A stretch of 5,295 bases of DNA from Candidatus Zixiibacteriota bacterium (GCA_023129805.1 JAGMBK010000112.1:1-5295), one strand, 5' to 3'; shown: positions 1 to 5,197, counted from the stretch's first letter. Notes: generated from the sequence alone by a model not told the origin. Made by a program: numbers and translations.

Positions 1-1540
1 AGACCTCCGGCAAATCCAGCCCCTCTCTGAGCAGATTGATCCCTACCAGAACGTCAAACTCGGCTAATCGTAGATCTCTTAAAATCTCCACCCGGTCTAT
101 GGCACCAATCTCTGAGTGAAGATAACGCACCTTCACATCCATCTGGGCAAGATAGTCTGCCAGATCCTCCGCCATCCTTTTGGTCAGGGTAGTGACTAAA
201 ACCCTTTCCTTGCTCTGGGCTCTTATTCTGATCTCCTCTAAGAGATCATCCACCTGGTTGGAGGAAGGCTTGAGGGTGATTTTCGGATCGACCAGTCCGG
301 TAGGTCGAATTACCTGCTCCACTATAACTCCCTTACATCTTTTCAGTTCAAACTCAGCCGGCGTGGCGGAAACAAAGATCACCTGATCGATCAAAGACTC
401 GAACTCGTCAAAAAACAAAGGTCGGTTGTCCAGAGCAGAAGGGAGCCTGAAGCCGTATTCCACCAGCACCTCTTTTCTGGATCTATCCCCGGCATACATG
501 CCTCTGATCTGAGGAACGGTCTGATGCGATTCATCAATTATGATCAGATAATCTTTGGGGAAAAAATCCAGAAGAACATAAGGACGCTCACCCGGACTTC
601 TCCCGGAAAGATGGCGGGAGTAGTTTTCAATTCCGGTGCAGTATCCGATCTCCTTCATCATCTCAATGTCAAACCGGGTGCGCGATTCCAATCTCTGTGC
701 CTCCAGAAGCTTCCCCTGAGATCTAAACCATGCTAATCTCTCCCCCAACTCTTGCTCTATATTTTTGATGGCTTTCTCTAACTGGGGATAGGTGGTTACA
801 AAGTGTTTAGCCGGATAGATGGCAACTTTGCTTTTTTCCTCTACAATTTCACCTTTGAGCGTATCGATCACCGAGATTTTCTCTATGGTATCACCGAAGA
901 GCTCCAATCGGATGGCGGTCTCCTCGTAGGCAGGATGAATCTCTACGGTATCCCCCCTTACCCGGAAAGTCCCCCGGGCAAACTCGATGTCGTTGCGGGA
1001 ATAGTGAATGTCTATCAAATCTTTTAAAATCTTATCTCTTTCCTTTTCTTGTCCCACCTCCAAAAATAGCAAAAGCTCCTTCCAATCCTTGGGCGACCCG
1101 ATCCCGTAGATGCAGGAGACACTTGCCACGATCACCACGTCATCCCTTTCTAAAAGGGAACTGGTTGCTCTCAGCCTTAATCTGTCTATATCATCGTTGA
1201 TGGAGGTATCCTTCTCTATGTAGGTGTCGGATGCGGGAACGTATGCTTCCGGCTGATAGTAGTCGTAGTAGCTTATAAAAAACTCCACCGCATTATGAGG
1301 GAAGAAGCCTTTAAGCTCGCCATAAAGTTGAGCGGCTAAGGTTTTGTTATGGGAGATGACGATGGTGGGTTTGCCCAGATTGGCAATCACATTTGCCATG
1401 GTGAAGGTCTTGCCTGAGCCGGTGACCCCCAAAAGGGTTTGGTATTTTTTCCCCTGCTTCATTCCCTGGGTCAGCTCCGCTATGGCTTTGGGCTGATCTC
1501 CTGTGGGCTTATAATCGGAAACTAATTTGAACTCAGCCAT
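1..1540 (-). CDS. uvrB: UvrB, excinuclease ABC subunit B (N-terminal 513 residues; C-terminus off left edge)
   Basis: UvrB is the cytoplasmic damage-verification subunit of nucleotide excision repair. It is loaded by UvrA, probes the strand with its beta-hairpin and recruits UvrC. Translating the minus strand from ATG at 1538-1540 gives an uninterrupted frame to the window edge. Visible landmarks are the N-terminal motif [12 protein letters not shown] (residues 9-20), Walker A GVTGSGKT (38-45), the tyrosine-rich beta-hairpin [10 protein letters not shown] (91-100), the DESH Walker B box (336-339, one residue off the E. coli position), VSATPAEFE (about 390-398), RPTGLVDP (412-419) and [14 protein letters not shown] (500-513). 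The family is usually about 660-680 residues, so roughly 150 are missing: the rest of the second helicase domain and the UvrC-binding UVR motif. The start matches the family N-terminus, but no Shine-Dalgarno is visible; the preceding bases are A-rich. It is transcribed divergently from the rest of the window. Identification is near certain. Confidence 0.98.
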   Translation of the reverse strand, partial: MAEFKLVSDYKPTGDQPKAIAELTQGMKQGKKYQTLLGVTGSGKTFTMANVIANLGKPTIVISHNKTLAAQLYGELKGFFPHNAVEFFISYYDYYQPEAYVPASDTYIEKDTSINDDIDRLRLRATSSLLERDDVVIVASVSCIYGIGSPKDWKELLLFLEVGQEKERDKILKDLIDIHYSRNDIEFARGTFRVRGDTVEIHPAYEETAIRLELFGDTIEKISVIDTLKGEIVEEKSKVAIYPAKHFVTTYPQLEKAIKNIEQELGERLAWFRSQGKLLEAQRLESRTRFDIEMMKEIGYCTGIENYSRHLSGRSPGERPYVLLDFFPKDYLIIIDESHQTVPQIRGMYAGDRSRKEVLVEYGFRLPSALDNRPLFFDEFESLIDQVIFVSATPAEFELKRCKGVIVEQVIRPTGLVDPKITLKPSSNQVDDLLEEIRIRAQSKERVLVTTLTKRMAEDLADYLAQMDVKVRYLHSEIGAIDRVEILRDLRLAEFDVLVGINLLREGLDLPEV

Positions 1541-1550
1541 TTTTTTAAAA

Positions 1551-1577
1551 GTCCACGGTCCGCCGACCGCCGTCGGC
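1551..1577. repeat. GC-rich palindromic fragment in the uvrB leader, related to the tolQ-tolR element
   Basis: A hairpin GCCGAC / GTCGGC (1562-1567 with 1572-1577, loop CGCC) lies about 20 bases upstream of the uvrB start codon. Its left part, GTCCACGGTCCGCCG (1551-1565), matches 3911-3925 in the tolQ-tolR gap at 14 of 15 bases. On the opposite strand, CGGCGGTCGGCGGA (1559-1572) is identical over 14 bases to 3952-3965. It therefore looks like a shortened member of the same dispersed palindromic family. It would be transcribed as part of the uvrB 5' leader. Function is unknown. Confidence 0.6.
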
Positions 1578-1583
1578 AGCTTT

Positions 1584-1618
1584 GTAGGTCGGATGTGTCT
1601 GAAAGACTATCCGACATC
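1584..1618 (-). repeat. Short hairpin repeat, inverted relative of the 3' hairpin of the composite repeat
   Basis: The arms GTCGGAT (1588-1594) and ATCCGAC (1609-1615) pair, with an inner GTC/GAC pair (1597-1599 with 1605-1607) around a TGAAA loop. It opens with GTAGGTC on the plus strand, whereas the two composite repeats end with GACCTAC, the reverse complement, next to the same kind of stem. It is therefore best read as a diverged copy in the opposite orientation. The family assignment is inferred from the shared 7-base end and the architecture. Confidence 0.5.
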
Positions 1619-1646
1619 TTTCTAATAAATCAAGCAAGCACGCAAT

Positions 1647-1786
1647 GTAGGGATTCCGCCAACGGCGGGATGGTTGTCCTTCTTGAGGACAGGGACACTT
1701 CTCCCGCCAAAGGCGGGCTCAGTGCAGGCAAGCCCTGTCCCTACGCCTCTTTCTTTGTCCGAAAGGCTTCGCCATTTCGGACCTAC
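1647..1786 (+). repeat. Composite palindromic repeat, copy 1
   Basis: This 140-base element has two parts. The first (1647-1744) begins GTAGGGA and ends TCCCTAC, a 7-base terminal inverted repeat. Inside are hairpins CCGCC-AAC-GGCGG (1656-1668) and CCCGCC-AAA-GGCGGG (1703-1717); the second is enclosed by GGACAGGG (1687-1694) pairing with CCCTGTCC (1733-1740). The second part is a hairpin with outer arms GTCCGAAA (1757-1764) and TTTCGGAC (1775-1782), an inner GGC-TTC-GCC and a single bulged A at 1774, followed by CTAC. A second copy lies at 2114-2266. No reading frame is conserved between the copies and no transposase is present. It is a REP/MITE-like intergenic repeat of unknown function, too irregular for a CRISPR array. 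Confidence 0.85.
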
Positions 1787-1805
1787 AAATTTACTCTCCT
1801 TGGGT

Positions 1806-1822
1806 GAGGACGCCTCGTCCTC
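1806..1822. repeat. Short perfect hairpin (GAGGACG / CGTCCTC)
   Basis: A 7-bp perfect stem, 1806-1812 with 1816-1822, encloses the three-base loop CCT. It has no T-run in either direction, so it does not look like an intrinsic terminator. It lies 20 bases beyond copy 1 of the composite repeat and may be part of the same cluster of small palindromes. Confidence 0.55.
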
Positions 1823-1885
1823 TAAACTTCAGGCAAGTGACAAGAAAGCTTCTAAGCTCTGGTCAAATTAAACAGCCAATTCCCT

Positions 1886-1918
1886 TTGGAAGTAACCTTA
1901 TGTGTTTAGTATACTAAA
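1886..1918. promoter_or_regulatory. Candidate promoter/operator with a perfect 14-bp palindrome
   Basis: TTTAGTATACTAAA (1905-1918) is a perfect palindrome in an AT-rich stretch. Because of its symmetry it contains TATACT on both strands. On the plus strand TTGGAA (1886-1891) lies 18 bases upstream of TATACT (1910-1915). On the minus strand, toward uvrB, TTGATT (1929-1934) lies at a short 15-base spacing from TATACT (1908-1913). A dimeric repressor site overlapping a divergent promoter would fit, but no regulator is encoded nearby. The match to any known operator, including LexA boxes, is not good enough to name. Distance to the uvrB start is about 365 bases. Confidence 0.3.
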
Positions 1919-2029
1919 TCATCCGAAAAAATCAAGGGAAAAAATAAAATTTCTTTGGAATTAGAGCCCAATTAACCACATAAAACGCAGAAATCGATAG
2001 TCTTGTTCCGGCAAAGGAAAATGTGAAGT

Positions 2030-2047
2030 GTTCACCTTTAGGTGAAC
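2030..2047. repeat. Perfect hairpin (GTTCACC / GGTGAAC)
   Basis: The arms GTTCACC (2030-2036) and GGTGAAC (2041-2047) pair perfectly around a TTTA loop. A further AAGTG (2026-2030) could pair with CACTT (2059-2063) as an alternative outer stem. There is no T-run, so a terminator role is unlikely. It lies between the two composite repeats, with no gene on either side for more than 300 bases. An inverted-repeat protein-binding site is possible but unsupported. Confidence 0.45.
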
Positions 2048-2113
2048 CGGTATGAAAGCACTTTGCCTCACCAGAAGTTCCAGGTCTCGCCAACTGTGGG
2101 ACAACGCATCACC

Positions 2114-2266
2114 GTGGGGATCCCGCCAACGGCGGGATGGCTGTCCGTGGACAGGGGCACTTCCCCCGCCAAAGGCGAGCTCAGTGCAGGCAAGCCCTGT
2201 CCCTACGCATCATCCGACACGCTTGTTGTCCGAAAGTCCCCTGGACGGGGGACATTTCGGACCTAC
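2114..2266 (+). repeat. Composite palindromic repeat, copy 2
   Basis: A 153-base direct copy of the element at 1647-1786, in the same orientation. The first part (2114-2206) aligns to copy 1 with about six substitutions outside one hairpin loop, which is five bases shorter here (between TGTCC and GGACA, near 2142-2153). The stem TCCCGCC-AAC-GGCGGGA (2121-2137) is perfect in this copy. The terminal hairpin keeps the outer arms GTCCGAAA (2228-2235) and TTTCGGAC (2255-2262) and the bulged A (2254), but its inner stem is replaced by GTCCCC (2236-2241) with GGGGAC (2248-2253). The spacer between the two parts also differs. Conservation of pairing despite sequence change suggests that structure matters. 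Confidence 0.85.
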
Positions 2267-2366
2267 GATGCTGTAAATGAAAAAACCACTTGACAAAGGA
2301 AGAGTTTCAGTGTTTTTTGTTTGCCGATTCGTAGTCTAAAATTAACCTCTTAAAACAGGAGGGGAG

Positions 2367-2732
2367 ATGAGAGGTTTAAGGCTTTTGGTGACCACCCTTT
2401 TGGGGTTTGTGTTCGGGATTGTCTGCTGGCTTTTAGCTTCCAGCGGTCAGCCGGAAATGCCAGCCGCCATGTCCTGGTCAATCATTTTCAGCCGTGCGCT
2501 CATAGGTTTCGTGATCGGAATAAGTGCCTGGAAGATCAACTACATGATCCACGGGATAATCCTGGGCTTTATTGTCTCCATCCCCATGGCGTTCGGGTCA
2601 CTGGCAATGCAAGGGGTTAAGATCTTTCTGGCAACATTGATCATGGGAATGATCTATGGATTCTTAATCGAGTTGATCACTCACCTGATAATCAAGGAAA
2701 AGCAAGCCGCACCAGAGTCGCCCACGCCATGA
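2367..2732 (+). CDS. Small four-helix membrane protein of unknown function (121 residues)
   Basis: I do not recognise a named family. A strong Shine-Dalgarno AGGAGGGG (2357-2364) sits just before the ATG, and the frame is closed by a clear terminator 63 bases after the stop, so the gene is well supported. Four hydrophobic segments are visible, at about residues 5-25, 38-55, 60-80 and 84-109, with several small-residue (Gly) spacings suitable for helix packing, such as GFVIG at 47-51 and GMIYG at 94-98. The loop between helices 2 and 3 holds WKINYMIHG (55-63). The C-terminus is a short charged and Pro-rich tail, KEKQAAPESPTP. No catalytic motif or signal-peptide cleavage site is evident, so an inner-membrane location is inferred. 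It appears to be a single-gene transcription unit, separated from the tol operon by a terminator and a promoter. Helix count and packing are judged by eye. Confidence 0.85.
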   Translation: MRGLRLLVTTLLGFVFGIVCWLLASSGQPEMPAAMSWSIIFSRALIGFVIGISAWKINYMIHGIILGFIVSIPMAFGSLAMQGVKIFLATLIMGMIYGFLIELITHLIIKEKQAAPESPTP

Positions 2733-2795
2733 ACTGAGGGTTTTCTTAGAATCATAAAACTATTCCGAGCGTAACCTTATTTTATCTTAGTGACG

Positions 2796-2823
2796 AAAGT
2801 CCTCCTGACCGGAGGACTTTTTA
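2796..2823 (+). terminator. Rho-independent terminator of the small membrane-protein gene
   Basis: A perfect 10-bp stem, AAAGTCCTCC (2796-2805) with GGAGGACTTT (2811-2820), encloses the five-base loop TGACC. The final T-run extends two bases beyond the stem. It lies 63 bases after the stop codon at 2732 and about 200 bases upstream of the tolQ promoter candidate, which argues that the tol operon is transcribed separately. With A-rich sequence before the 5' arm it could also act in the reverse direction, but no minus-strand gene ends here. Confidence 0.85.
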
Positions 2824-2879
2824 TCATGTCCGATCAGAACTCCACATGGAAGGGAATCACTTCAACTAAGGGCAACCTC

Positions 2880-2905
2880 AGGTATGAGCCACACGGTTCA
2901 TACCT
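2880..2905. repeat. Strong intergenic hairpin (AGGTATGAGCC / GGTTCATACCT)
   Basis: An 11-bp stem with one G-T pair, 2880-2890 with 2895-2905, encloses the tetraloop ACAC. It is followed by GTGTTATTTTCTC and then AGGAGGGG at 2921-2928. The downstream T content is too scattered for a confident terminator. It could be a structured leader, part of a small RNA, or a palindromic protein site; the sequence does not decide. Confidence 0.5.
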
Positions 2906-3027
2906 CAGTGTTATTTTCTCAGGAGGGGTAATTCAGTTTGCACAAAAGCAGGTTAATAGGAAAAAAGGAGATTCGTAAAATATAGGTAAAACGATTTTTT
3001 TTGTAGAAATGATTGTGTCGTTTTTTC

Positions 3028-3056
3028 TTGACTCATAGGATGTGGTTTCGTATTCT
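3028..3056 (+). promoter_or_regulatory. Sigma70-type promoter candidate for the tol operon
   Basis: TTGACT (3028-3033) and TATTCT (3051-3056) are separated by exactly 17 bases, and an AT- and T-rich tract lies just upstream of the -35. The hexamers match the bacterial housekeeping consensus at five of six and four of six positions. The implied start site, near 3063, gives a leader of about 70 bases before the tolQ start. The position after a strong terminator and before an operon makes it the best promoter in the window. It is assigned by inspection only. Confidence 0.6.
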
Positions 3057-3120
3057 TTATGAGTTTTGAACGAATGGTTTTTTCAATCAAGGTGTGGTAG
3101 CTGGAAAACATAAAACGAAG

Positions 3121-3128
3121 AAAGGTGA
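3121..3128 (+). promoter_or_regulatory. Ribosome binding site that supports the TTG start of tolQ
   Basis: AAAGGTGA (3121-3128) ends six bases before TTG at 3135, a normal spacing. No comparable site precedes the later in-frame ATG at 3201, which would also remove the N-terminal residues ahead of the first membrane helix. This decides in favour of the non-ATG start. Confidence 0.7.
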
Positions 3129-3134
3129 TCGGAA

Positions 3135-3893
3135 TTGTTTGACCCAACAAGTGTCCTTTTTCTTATTCCCGCAGGTCCCTTTGAGGGGACTCTGTTTGGG
3201 ATGGTAAGGGAGATGGATCTTTTCGCCCAGATTGTGGTGATCATACTACTTTTTCTGTCTGTGGTCTCCTGGGCCATTACCTTCCATAAGATAGCAGTTT
3301 TTCGAAGAACTAACAGGGAGACTGAGAAACTCCTTTCTCTTTTCAGGAAAAGGCGCTCCATCTCTGAGGTTTATCTCTCCTGCGTTAGCTTCAGGCGCAC
3401 GCCTTTGTCTCGAATGTTTGAAGCTGGCTTCAAAGAGCTGGAGGAGCTTTGCCGGGTTGAGAAGAATCCAGCGGAAAGCAGAGAGATATCCATGATGGAG
3501 AATTTTGAGACAAATACCCAGAGGGACAGACTGGACGTGATCAGGATGACGCTGGAGAGAGTTGGATCGGAGGAGATTAATCGTCTGGAAAAAAGCATAG
3601 TCTTTCTGGCAACCACAGGAAACGTTAGCCCCTTTTTCGGACTTCTGGGGACGGTATGGGGAATCATGCACTCCTTTGCTTCCATCGGAGTAAGAGGTTC
3701 TGCCAGCCTGGCGGTTGTGGCACCGGGAATAGCCATGGCACTGATCGCCACCATCCTGGGATTGGCAGTGGCTATACCCGCGGTGATGGCGTATAACTTC
3801 TTCAACAACAAACTCAAGGTAATCTCCACCCAGGTGGATAATTTCGCCTTAGAGTTTTTGTCTGCGATAAAGAAGGAAAACCTTATGAAATAA
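3135..3893 (+). CDS. tolQ: TolQ, proton-channel subunit of the Tol-Pal motor (MotA/TolQ/ExbB family)
   Basis: TolQ is the pentameric inner-membrane stator that uses the proton motive force, with TolR, to drive TolA. The 252-residue protein has helix 1 at about residues 27-50 (ending VVSWAITFHK), a long charged cytoplasmic loop (about 51-150), helix 2 at about 152-181 containing GLLGTVWGIMHSF, and helix 3 at about 194-220 containing VAPGIAMALIAT and AIPAVMAYN. Thr173 and Thr206 are 33 residues apart, as are the channel threonines 145 and 178 of E. coli TolQ. VWGIMHSF and the PAVMAYN end favour TolQ over ExbB. It is slightly longer than the usual 230 or so, with the extra length in the N-terminus and loop. 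The start is TTG with a good Shine-Dalgarno. It is the first gene of the operon, and tolR follows after a palindromic element. Confidence 0.95.
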   Translation: MFDPTSVLFLIPAGPFEGTLFGMVREMDLFAQIVVIILLFLSVVSWAITFHKIAVFRRTNRETEKLLSLFRKRRSISEVYLSCVSFRRTPLSRMFEAGFKELEELCRVEKNPAESREISMMENFETNTQRDRLDVIRMTLERVGSEEINRLEKSIVFLATTGNVSPFFGLLGTVWGIMHSFASIGVRGSASLAVVAPGIAMALIATILGLAVAIPAVMAYNFFNNKLKVISTQVDNFALEFLSAIKKENLMK

Positions 3894-3896
3894 TTC

Positions 3897-4013
3897 GTCC
3901 ATAGTCAACAGTCCACTGTCCGCCGCAAAACCAAAACCGATCGGTGGTTGGCGGCGGTCGGCGGAGAGAGAATTGCTTTTCAGCGGTGGACTGTGGACAG
4001 TCGACGGCGGACG
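3897..4013. repeat. Palindromic element between tolQ and tolR
   Basis: The ends form an imperfect inverted repeat of about 31 bases: 3897-3927 against the reverse complement of 3983-4013, with about 24 positions agreeing and both ends being CGTCC/GGACG. The interior has a nested palindrome centred on ACCGATCGGT (3936-3945), flanked by GCCGC-AAAACCAAAA and GGTTGGCGGC, so the whole can fold into a long branched hairpin. GTCCAC-type and GCCGCC-type words recur in the uvrB leader (1551-1577). It begins three bases after the tolQ stop and ends eight bases before the tolR ATG. No T-run follows, so full termination is not expected. It looks like a mobile, non-coding palindromic repeat that landed in an operon. 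Confidence 0.75.
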
Positions 4014-4021
4014 TTATTAAT

Positions 4022-4420
4022 ATGGCAAAAAAAAGGGTATACGACGCATTACATGATATAAATGTTACCAACCTGGTGGATGTGATTCTGGTGCTTTTGA
4101 TCATATTTATGATCACCGCCCCTATGATGCAGAGCGGAATTGACATAAACTTGCCCCGCACCAAAGCCACTCCAGAAGATATGGGAGAAGGAGTAGTGGT
4201 GAGTATCACCAAGGAACAAAAAATCTACATAGACGAAAGAGTTACCAATCTGGAGCGGTTTGAGGGAATTTTAACTGATGTCACTCGCAAGAAAGGCTCA
4301 AGATCCGTCTATCTGAGAGCGGATAAGGACATCCCCTATGGCCTGGTTATAGAGGTGATAGGGAAAATAAAGAGTTTAGGAATTCAAGATCTGGGCTTGG
4401 TTACCGAACCAGTCAGATAA
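4022..4420 (+). CDS. tolR: TolR, ExbD/TolR-family motor subunit
   Basis: TolR is a single-pass inner-membrane protein that pairs with TolQ. Its membrane aspartate takes part in proton transfer, and its periplasmic domain contacts peptidoglycan in known homologues. The 132-residue product has a short basic N-terminus (MAKKR), the signature DINVTNLVDVILVLLIIFMI (residues 12-31) with the key Asp20, and a periplasmic domain of about 95 residues ending in the ExbD-like LRADKDIPYGLVIEVIGKIK (98-117). Position 17 is Asn where many members have Pro (VTPLVDV). The frame is open upstream to 3944, but that stretch encodes only the palindromic element, and the start at 4022 gives the standard family N-terminus. 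The Shine-Dalgarno is weak (GGCGGACG, 4006-4013). TolR rather than ExbD is chosen because of the neighbours. tolA follows after 25 bases. Confidence 0.93.
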   Translation: MAKKRVYDALHDINVTNLVDVILVLLIIFMITAPMMQSGIDINLPRTKATPEDMGEGVVVSITKEQKIYIDERVTNLERFEGILTDVTRKKGSRSVYLRADKDIPYGLVIEVIGKIKSLGIQDLGLVTEPVR

Positions 4421-4445
4421 AAAGCTCAATCTGCAAAGACTAAAG

Positions 4446-5108
4446 ATGAAAAGAAGTCTTATTTTATCCACAATTATCCATGCGGCGATCATCACCGGGC
4501 TGTTCTTCTTTTCCCCGGCTTCGCCCAAGCTGGAGGGCTATCCGGTAGTCTATCGGGTGGGACTGGTGAGTCTGCCCAGTGGAGGAGAAAAAGGGGTGGA
4601 AGGAGAGGGAACTGTAACTGTCTCCAAACAGCAGGAAAAAGGAGTCTCGGTAAAGGAATTTAAAAAGACACGTCCCAAGAGAAAGAAAACACAAAAGAAG
4701 CCTCCCAAGAAAACAGGAACAGTTGCTTCCAAGAAAAAGGAGGAAGGGAAAATAACGCAGAAAGACGAGCTGGGCACTCAATATGGGCTGGGCAACGGGA
4801 TAAGCGCCGCCACGGTAGATGGGTCTGGCTTCGGGTCACCTTACTATCTGTCCCTGGTATTCGGGAAAATAAGGACCCTTTGGGACAATCCGGTGGAGGC
4901 CTCCACTATCCTGCGGGTGACCATTTATTTCAAGTTATTAAGGGATGGGCAGATCATAGATACAAAGGTGGAGAAATCCTCGGGTATAGAGTTGTTTGAT
5001 CAATCCGCCATGAGAGCAATTCTGTCCAGCATCCCCTTCCCACCACTGCCGACCGAATATACCGGGGAATATTTGGGAATTCATCTGGAGTTTGAGTATA
5101 TTCAATGA
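4446..5108 (+). CDS. tolA: TolA-like energy transducer with a TonB C-terminal domain
   Basis: The protein links the TolQ-TolR motor to partners at the outer membrane. The 220-residue chain begins with one membrane helix (about residues 4-24) preceded by two basic residues. Ser8 and His12 reproduce the S-x3-H pattern of TonB/TolA anchors, which contacts the motor. A Lys-rich linker (about 61-105, with repeated KK and a few Pro) spans the periplasm. The C-terminal domain (about 130-220) has the TonB fold signature: YYLSLVFGKIRTLW, then VTIYFKLLRDGQIIDTKV, SSGIELFDQSAMRAI and PFPPLP. The linker is short beside the roughly 420-residue E. coli TolA. By domain alone it could be TonB; position after tolQ and tolR favours TolA. 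The Shine-Dalgarno is poor, and ATG at 4446 is preferred because it starts right before the anchor helix. Confidence 0.88.
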   Translation: MKRSLILSTIIHAAIITGLFFFSPASPKLEGYPVVYRVGLVSLPSGGEKGVEGEGTVTVSKQQEKGVSVKEFKKTRPKRKKTQKKPPKKTGTVASKKKEEGKITQKDELGTQYGLGNGISAATVDGSGFGSPYYLSLVFGKIRTLWDNPVEASTILRVTIYFKLLRDGQIIDTKVEKSSGIELFDQSAMRAILSSIPFPPLPTEYTGEYLGIHLEFEYIQ

Positions 5109-5197
5109 AATGACAACTCACCTGCCGATGCTACTTATGACGACAACTGCATGAGAGCATACTTGTTATGATTATATCAGAGATCTTTTTTAAAAAC

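Larger units (their letters stand above)
1541..2366. other. Long divergent intergenic region rich in hairpins, no convincing gene
   Basis: These 826 bases separate the uvrB start from the start of the small membrane-protein gene. Several short open frames cross them on the plus strand, but they run through palindromic repeats, lack good ribosome binding sites and resemble each other only because the DNA repeats. What is visible is a GC-rich fragment at 1551-1577, hairpins at 1584-1618, 1806-1822 and 2030-2047, the two composite repeats (1647-1786, 2114-2266) and an AT-rich stretch around 1860-1990 with a perfect palindrome. Promoters for uvrB and for the membrane protein should lie here, but none is unambiguous. 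A TTGACA hexamer at 2290-2295 upstream of the membrane-protein gene has no good -10 at normal spacing. Confidence 0.75.
2733..3134. other. Intergenic region between the membrane-protein gene and tolQ
   Basis: These 402 bases contain the terminator of the upstream gene (2796-2823), a strong hairpin (2880-2905), an orphan Shine-Dalgarno-like AGGAGGGG (2921-2928), a purine-rich AAAAAAGGAG (2961-2970), an AT-rich stretch with an AAAACGA/TCGTTTT inverted repeat (2988-2994 with 3018-3024) and the tolQ promoter candidate (3028-3056). The only sizeable plus-strand frame is a 50-codon one at 2826-2978, discussed in the findings. Minus-strand frames here lack support. Confidence 0.7.

Noticed and set aside
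180..1027. Plus-strand open frames opposite uvrB
   Set aside because: They are antisense to a clear, continuous uvrB reading frame with all family motifs.
1595..1871. Two overlapping plus-strand open frames of 65-70 codons
   Set aside because: They run through the first composite repeat, have no supporting ribosome binding site, and overlap each other in different frames. Peptide similarity to the frame at 2042-2293 (TSPAKG...AGKPCPYAS) comes from the repeated DNA.
1647..2266. Possible CRISPR array
   Set aside because: Only two copies about 470 bases apart, each 140-153 bases and internally palindromic, with no regular spacers and no cas genes.
2042..2293. Plus-strand open frames of 74 and 83 codons
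   Set aside because: Same situation over the second composite repeat; palindromic GC-rich DNA keeps several frames open by chance.
2290..2295. TTGACA as the -35 of the membrane-protein gene
   Set aside because: No acceptable -10 occurs 16-18 bases downstream (the sequence there is a T-run), so the promoter is not called.
2988..3024. AAAACGA/TCGTTTT inverted repeat followed by T-run as a terminator
   Set aside because: The stem is only 7 bp and AT-rich with a 23-base loop, and it directly abuts the promoter candidate; more likely just AT-rich upstream DNA.
3944..4021. N-terminal extension of TolR from the upstream ATG at 3944
   Set aside because: The added 26 residues are encoded by the palindromic element, and the ATG at 4022 gives the normal family N-terminus.
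3083..4212. Minus-strand open frames of 92-152 codons opposite tolQ and tolR
   Set aside because: Antisense shadows of well-supported genes; no family resemblance or ribosome binding sites.
4464..4781. Minus-strand open frames opposite tolA
   Set aside because: They reflect the Lys-rich linker read backwards (Phe/Leu/Ser-rich); tolA itself has clear domains.
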